NCBI GenBank assembly: GCA_009761415.1
Contig: QUOL01000001.1
Location: 2,604,001 to 2,668,000 of the forward strand
Source of the DNA: Sarcomyxa edulis
Taxonomy: Eukaryota > Basidiomycota > Agaricomycetes > Agaricales > Mycenaceae
DNA length: 64,000 nucleotides
Direction of reading: 5' to 3'
Below the pieces are notes generated by a model that was not told the origin of the DNA, did not search any database, and saw only the letters and a list, made by a program, of their open reading frames with translations. The position numbers and the translations under genes are program-made. Positions 57,707 to 64,000 of this stretch are shown one piece after another. Positions within the stretch are counted from its first letter, which is position 1. The number at the start of each line of letters is the position of its first letter.

Positions 57707-60287
57707 CTATGGCCACCGTGGTCCCCGAGGCATAGGTGCTGGTCCTCGGGAGGTTGTTGGTTCGAAAGTTGGATACATCGCCGGCGGCAGCGGGGCTCTT
57801 GCAAACGGCGCTGCCCCATACACGGCTGCGGGGAGTTGCGGACGAGGTGGAGGCAGTGTGACCCGCTCAGTAATAGGTGTATAATCATTCTGATGTGCAA
57901 GATGGGTGTGATATGCACTTCCGTTCGTGAATCGTGGAGTCGACGCAGAACCTGACGACGAACCTGGATGAAGCCCCATAGCCGCGACAGCGAGAGAATG
58001 CTCGAAGCGCCCTTTCTTCCATGTCTGATCCATCTGCGACGTCGATGTCGATGTCGACCCGCCGTCATCCGTGTTAGACGCCTTTCGCTTCAGAGTCTTC
58101 TTTATCGGCGGTTCTTCATCATCCGAGTCGAGTGTAAGATCAATCACGTCCTCAATCTGGCTTAACTGCGACTGTGGGACCGAAGGCCCGTCGAACACGG
58201 AGAGGTTCCCAGAGGACATGTCCGCATAGGACAAAGATAGTTCTCGCTTCACTCGACCTTCATCCTCGTCGTCAGAGTCAAGAATAACGATCTCATCGTT
58301 TGCCCTAGCTTTTCCTTCCGCTTTTGTCGGAGTAGAAGGAGCTTGGACTGGGGCTTTGCGAGGAGTGTGGGGCATTTCTGTGGCGGTCTTTACTGGGTGT
58401 GTCGCTTTCCAATTCGCAGAGGCGTATTTGTTGTCCGTCGTATGCCATTCGCCGTTCGCTTCTACTACAACGTCCTCAACACTTTCCGGGCTTTGTTTGA
58501 GGATTTCATCGAAGTAACTGAGTATACGAGCTTGAGTTCACGAGTGATACACTCAAAAGAAGGGTAAATCTCACCCGTCAATGACAAGGTCGTCGGTGTT
58601 GAGAACACGTTCGCAAACAGGACACAACCATGTAGTCGTTTGTTCCATCACCGAGAACCAAGAAGTCGCGTCGAAACACTGGCGATGCACACATTGCGAG
58701 GATCGGCAGGGCGTGGTGACACGCATAAAACTCAACTACAGCAGGTAACACATGAGACACTGGTAAGAAGATGCTGGATATACGACATACCGGGCATTTC
58801 AAAGACATTTTCTGCGGGCCGGCAATGATATCGTCGTCTTCGTTCATCGATCCTAACACTGCAGCAGAAGTTAATACAGACTCTGTGTCAGTGAAACGGG
58901 AAAGGTTTACTTTTCTGTCTGATTTCTTCACTGGTCTGGAACTTTCCCTTCTTCAGTTTCTGTACAAGTTCGTCGACGGTGGTGATATCTACAAGCATCA
59001 CGACGAGGTAAAATTTCTGCTTCGAGGCCCAGGATTTAGCTACTCTTAGAAACCAGTGGCATTATGACCGACGAACCTTTGATTGGACAGGCTGTTGGCT
59101 GTTGACATATACCATTTCTACACGATTTGACAGGTTCCCTGCTGTCGTCAGCCGAACGTACCTTCCGAGATCCGGAGGGGGTGCAGTTCCAGGCTTTTTC
59201 TTCAACCCTTTCAGATTGGCCGTCAGCTGGACATTGTTGACGCGAACTTCGCAGGTCGGAGGGAATTCGATGAGACAAGGCCCGGTATTTGGTCGAAACC
59301 CGCTCGGACTAGCTGAATAGAATGTGGATGAAGTACAAAACAGACGAAGTTGAAACGTAGAGCTATGAGAATAGGATAAATAGATTAGCGCAGATATGAA
59401 ATCAAGAAGGACATGATAACTAACCCTGGTGTCTTGAGTTTTGAAAGCTGGTCGGGAGTGAGAGTAAACGATACAGTTTGTTGACGACGGTCGGTTGCAC
59501 TGGTAGACTCTATGCAGAATATCAATATGTATAATGTCGAGTCATGCCTAATCGACACTAACCTGGACATTCAACGACAGCAGAGATAGCTTGGTCTATG
59601 CGGAAAAAAGGGGAAGGTTTGAATCGGATAACTGGAGAACCTGTCAGCTAAATCCCGGCAGTTGATGCAAAGCACCAAGAAGGATATACCTGGGGTTTTT
59701 GCGGTAGATGTAGTGGCAGTGGCAGCAGTGGCTTTGCGAGGGGGAGCATAAGGATCATAACGACCGATTCCGCTCGAACTGCTCGTGAAGCTAGCCGCCT
59801 TAATGGCACTACTTGAGGCATAGGGATTATGTGTGGCAATTGGATTATGTACCGGTGCGCTGGTAGACATTCTCTGAGGGTTATATCTGCGAAGAAATAA
59901 GCGAGAGATTCAATAAGATATGCGCAAATGGTAAAGGAAATCAAGTCGCGTGCTACGGGCTTGCAGTGACGGAGCACTCACGTTCCGGTATTTCGTACTT
60001 GGTTCAATACAGCTTTGGCTTTGGTCCACCTGTCCTCGTTGCGTGCAGCCCTCCAAGTGTCTAAAGCGTCCACAATCCTGTCTATAATTTCTTGTTTCTT
60101 CCCAGACTTTGAGAAGTGGGTATTGCACTCGTCGTTTAGGCCACTAAGAATCTGCTTAAGTCGATCAACTGTGTTCGTCTTTATGTTATGGCGAAATGAC
60201 TATTGGGGGCGACTTCGTGAGCGCTTGCCGATAAAGACGACGATATGTGACACACCTCAAAATCCGACCAAATATCGGAACTGGCCA
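57707..60287 (-). CDS. SIZ1: SUMO E3 ligase of the SIZ/PIAS family
   Basis: Stimulates transfer of SUMO from Ubc9 to nuclear substrates. The start at 60287 reads MASSDIWSDFE and joins an SAP domain, DRLKQILSGLNDECNTHFSK followed by SGKKQEIIDRI. A Ser/Thr/Ala-rich linker follows (NPYASSSAIKAASFTSSSSG). The PINIT domain is read as RIDQAISAVVECPE, STFQLRLFCTSSTFYS, LIEFPPTCEVRVNNVQLTAN and GLKKKPGTAPPPDLGRYVRL. The SP-RING begins MSLKCPLSFMRVTTPC and continues SSQCVHRQCFDATSWFSVME then TTTWLCPVCERVL, with Cys/His ligands in order. The C-terminal exon has two acidic SUMO-interacting motifs, EIVILDSDDEDE and DVIDLTLDSDDEE, and ends APMPRGPRWP at 57707. The splice from exon 1 to the SAP exon is uncertain. 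Divergent from NudC with 207 bp between. Confidence 0.92.
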
Positions 60288-60493
60288 TTGAGTGGTTCAA
60301 AAAGAAGATTCTTTCTGTAACAAGGGCCTATAAAAAGGAGACAAAAGGCGAAACAAGAAATAGAAAGAACAATTGCAAGGAAACGGACGTCGTTCCCACT
60401 TGTGGCTGAACGAAATGAAGGTGAAGAACGGACGAGTGACCACAACCATCAACACCTATATCTTTTTGGATCAACAATCTATCCGGCGCGATC

Positions 60494-61382
60494 ATGGCCT
60501 CTACAGACGACGACTACGATAAATTATCCAAGGAGGAAAGAGAGATTCGCGACAAGGCAGATAGGGCAAGAGAAGCAGCAGAACAAGCTGGTCCGAACCA
60601 CCTTTTTCTTCGCTTTTCAAGAGACTGAACTGCTCTCTAGCTTTGCCTTACACTTGGAGGCAAGAATTGGGAGATGTAGATCTCGTCGTCCCAGTTCCCA
60701 AAGGAACTCGCGCTAGAGACCTCACTATCGTTATCCAGAAGAAAAAACTCAGCGTCGGCCTGAAGGGCAAGGACAAGATTCTCGACGGTGAACTTTGCAA
60801 GGACATCAAGATGGAGGATAGCACCTGGACTGTAGGTCAGTCTTGAGGAGACCGTGTTTGACCTGATTATCAATACTACTATCAGAGGACCAAGAGGCGG
60901 TACATATTCATCTCGAGAAACTGAACAAGGAGCAATGGTGGGAGAATGTCCTGACGCACCATCCCAAGATCGATACCAGAAAGATCGAGCCGGGTAATGG
61001 AAAACTCAGTGATCTCGACGGAGAGACAAGGTTAGCGATACTGTTCTTACAATCGTTGACATCGCTCATATTATTTCAGGGGGATGGTCGAGAAGATGAT
61101 GGTACGCCGATCATGAATACGTTTTCTGGCTTTGACTTACAATACTGTTGCAGTTTGATAACCAACAGAAAGTGAGTGGTCTGTCTTCAATGGCTTTGAG
61201 TTCAGTGGCTAATCTGCATCGTAGCAAATGGGCAAGCCTACTTCGGATGAAATGAAGAAGATGGAGGTACACCTTCCTGCCTTCTCTACCCCCGTTGCAA
61301 TTCATGACACACTATCCAGGCCCTCAAGAAATTCCAAGCAGCCCATCCTGAGATGGACTTTTCCAAAGCGAAGATATCTTAA
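60494..61382 (+). CDS. NUDC: Nuclear movement protein NudC
   Basis: A CS-domain co-chaperone linked to dynein/LIS1-dependent nuclear migration. The start at 60494 reads MASTDDDYDKLSKEEREIRD, a charged helix. The CS domain begins YTWRQELGDVDLVVPVPKGT, then RDLTIVIQKKKLSVGLKGKD, ILDGELCKDIKMEDSTWTV and EAVHIHLEKLNKEQWWENVL. The conserved NudC tail is HHPKIDTRKIEPGNGKLSDL, DGETRGMVEKMMFDNQQK and QMGKPTSDEMKKMEALKKFQ, ending MDFSKAKIS with TAA at 61380-61382. Very short exons lie at about 61080-61170. The length of about 190 residues is usual for fungal NudC. Confidence 0.94.
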
Positions 61383-61652
61383 GGTACGTTTCTCAAATTT
61401 CGAGGCCTGAATTCTCCTCATAATAGTCCTCAGAGTGCATTAAGATTTACCAAAACCAATCTTGTAGCTCTTACATAACACGCTTTGTACAGTGGATCTA
61501 TCCCGTAATGTAACTTGTATCACTCGTAGTCTAAGATGGTCCACACTAGATCGTCTAAGGGGGTCGGTCTCCAGCAAGTCCCCAGTCTGCTCAATGTGAC
61601 AGCAATAACAACACATGACGATCGCGTAACGAGACAAGTGTGACAGTCGCGT

Positions 61653-64000
61653 TCATACCTTTCGTCGTTTGCCACTCCCCGGCAGCTCTGCGGCCATGCT
61701 TTTCCGTTTAACACTCTCCACGAGACTCTGTAAACTCCGCTCCCCTTCGCCAGTCGCTTTTTTGGATCTCGTTTCGTTGGCGCCGTCATTTCTTTGGCTT
61801 TTCTGGCGTTTCGACCGCTCCTCCAGCAATGCGGCCATACTCTTTGTCTTTTTGAAGCTAGTCGATATATGTTAGCATCGAGATCATGAGATGAGTAAAA
61901 TAGATGCTTACTGTGGGTTACTTGGATCGATGGCAAAGGTGTGATCCTCATGTAAGGCTTTGAACCGCTCGTCCTTGACGTCAATCGAGAAGTCTTCCTG
62001 AATCTCATTCTCGTCTTCCGCTCTGTTCTTCTTCCCCCTCTTTCCTTTACCTTTCAGCTTCTTCTCCGCCTTCAAGACAGCCTTTAGATTGAAATGTTTC
62101 GGCTCGGCGTTGGGATTGTCAGAGGCAACTAGAAGCCCAAGCTCCTCTGCGGTAGTAACTGGACGCGACGTAACTTCGGGCGACACTTTCCTACCTTTGG
62201 CATCCTTTCCTTTCTTCTTTGAATTTCCCTTCTGCGAGCGACTCGGTACATCCTCTTCTCCGCTCTCATCATCTCCACTGTCAATCTCGAAGAAGTCATC
62301 CCCGACATTCTTCTCCTTTTCAATCGCCTTCTCCTTGACCTCATCCTTTCTCTTTCTCCGTTTCTCCTTCATTTTCCGCTGGTATTTATCGAGAGTGGTC
62401 TCATCTTTAGCTCCTTTCGACTCGCTCAATCCAGGTGTGAATGTGATCTCCATATCCACATCACCAGGATCATCGTCGTCTCGACCCCATCCTTCAGGAA
62501 GGTCATCACCCCCGCCGCCAAGTAACAACGCACGAAGTTTATCCCGCGACGCTGCCTTTTTGCCCCTTTTTGCCGTCACTTGTTTCGACTCAGTTTCTGA
62601 CTCGGATCCAGAAGTTGATGAAGCTATGTAGGCCTTGAAGTCGGCTTCTTCAATTTCCTGCTTCGTCAGTGTCCGTCGTGTTATCTGATTTCGTTCTGGG
62701 TCGTCTTCGTCCCAGGTCAGTTTGACTTTGGAATGACGGAGAGCCTAAACGAGACGGGATGAATGGTCAGAGACTGATTACACAAGTTGGGAACTCACGT
62801 CTGTCACGAAGTCTATTCCCTTGTAGCTACTTGTCAACTCTTCAGTACATTCATCTCTGGAATAGCTTGGTAAGCTGATGTGCGTTCGAAGAGAAGTCCA
62901 TCACTATACCTGAACTCATCATCGAAGGTCATGTCTTCCGGGACAAAGCTCAAATCGAATACATTTGCTGAACGTTCGAGCTCCGTTCCTTCGAGTTCGG
63001 AATAGATATGGAAAGCAGCTTCGGCAGTGTCGCAAGTAACGATTGCATAGTAGTATCTATGGTTTGTTCATTTGGCTTAGGGACATGAGACGGGAGAAGT
63101 CAACATGAAAACGCACCGTAAACGTTCTAGCTGATACGTCCGTAGAGCATCTTCGTCGTAATCATCTCCTTCTCCACCGATTTCATAGATATTCTGCTCG
63201 TTGACCTCATCTTCGTCCTCAAAATTATGATGCTTTTTGAAGACTTCCGCCGGTGGTCCCTCCTTTTCTTCTCTGGCCATCCTTCCCTTTCCGAATTCGC
63301 TCGGGTATACACGAACGCTCAAGACTTTGCCTCGAACAACAGTGGTTGATCCATCTTTGATAGACTTTTGACGGTCTGGATGAACGGGGGCAAGAGACGA
63401 TGTAGAGGCGGCAGCAGGTGCGGTAGGCGACACAAGAGAAGAGAAGATTTTGAAAAGGTGGGAAGCACGAACATGGTCCCAGTCAAGATTTACCACCGCT
63501 AGTCTACGTGTTCGCTGGCCTTCCTCCTGCTCTTTTTCTGGGTGGGATTTATTGTAAGCAGCGGCTTGTGCATCCAGGTCGTCGAATTTGCTCTCATCGA
63601 GGTCGATCTCAGCATCGTCATCGTCTCTGGGAACATTGATAGGTCTTGAATTATCACCTCCAAGGACTACAATGTCGCCGCCATCACTGTCCTCGTCCTC
63701 GTCCTCTTCATCCGAAGACTCGAGAAGGATTTCTCCTCGGGCATAGTCAGGCGCGGCAGGTTGTTCCTCAGTCACAGCCTCGTCTTCATTTCCTAGACGG
63801 TAAAACCGTCGCAAGTCATCCTGCTCGTGGGTATCCGCTATAGGTCGACCATACTTGTCTACACGGCCTGTATTGTGACGTTAGAGCGGTGCAAAGTGAT
63901 GGATACGGATGAAACAAACCCGATTTGCTGATTTTCTTCGATTTTTTGTCTTCTGCAAAGATACTTTTGAAGCGGTCATCTACTACAACTTTTACCTCTT
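61653..64000 (-). CDS. ESF1: Pre-rRNA-processing protein ESF1; 5' end outside window
   Basis: A nucleolar protein needed for 18S rRNA maturation. The upstream end runs off the window at 64000. The first visible exons read RFKSIFAEDKKSKKISKSGR and VDKYGRPIADT, then DDLRRFYRLGNEDEAV. Long acidic runs follow (ESSDEEDEDEDSDGGD), then LAVVNLDWDHVRASHLFKIF, LSVRVYPSEFGKGRMAREEK with GPPAEVF, and YYYAIVTCDTAEAAFHIYSE with LEGTELERSANVFDLSFVPE, all diagnostic of ESF1. A Lys/Glu-rich stretch comes next. The C-terminal NUC153 domain is DERFKALHEDHTFAIDPSNP then FKKTKSMAALLEERSKRQ, and the protein ends ELPGSGKRRKV at 61653. It is convergent with NudC. Confidence 0.93.

Overview
The window is nuclear DNA of a filamentous basidiomycete, most likely an Agaricomycete. 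The genes are densely packed on both strands. Nearly every gene is split by short GT-AG introns of about 50-70 nt, often with very short exons. Several families are typical of mushroom-forming fungi, such as the DUF6534-type membrane protein and SET/MYND proteins. I see no bacterial operon structure, no intact transposon, no CRISPR array and no convincing tRNA or rRNA gene. Gene limits below come from splicing the reading frames by hand, so outer limits are firmer than internal exon borders.

Left part (1-14.6 kb): the splicing factor RBM39/Rsd1 (cut by the window edge), a Zn2Cys6 regulator, PEX16, a small cupin protein, an SDR oxidoreductase, a ketol-acid reductoisomerase-like enzyme without a transit peptide, a GH3 NagZ-type glycosidase, ICE2 and an NmrA-like NAD(P)-binding protein. 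The cupin, SDR, reductoisomerase and GH3 genes could be a loose metabolic neighbourhood, but nothing in the sequence proves it.

Centre (15-36.8 kb): an MFS drug:H+ antiporter, the ribosome biogenesis factor RRP36, a CorA-type metal transporter with an altered pore motif, and a secreted repeat protein with Kex2-type cleavage sites. These are followed by a SET-domain protein, an uncharacterised proline-rich protein with a PP1-docking motif, REV7, a MYND zinc-finger protein with a decayed duplicate of its 3' end, a DUF6534-type membrane protein and DUG3. From 31.4 to 35.1 kb the DNA is gene-poor and partly decayed, and most of the accessory character lies there.

Right part (37-64 kb): mainly conserved housekeeping genes. 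These are PCM1/AGM1, SEC17, NUS1, a DUF2235 hydrolase, a large multipass membrane protein that I cannot assign, the large subunit of molybdopterin synthase, a fused pseudouridine-phosphate glycosidase/kinase, the IRC3 helicase, the ADP/ATP carrier, the SUMO ligase SIZ1/PIAS, NudC and ESF1 (cut by the window edge).

The most unusual item is the secreted protein at 22734-23981. It carries seventeen copies of an 11-residue module, interrupted by five identical L-R-R-D sites. Between these sites the module number runs 1, 2, 3, 4, 4, 3. It fits the class of Kex2-processed repeat proteins, which give rise to secreted peptides, but none of the usual peptide-modifying genes lie beside it.
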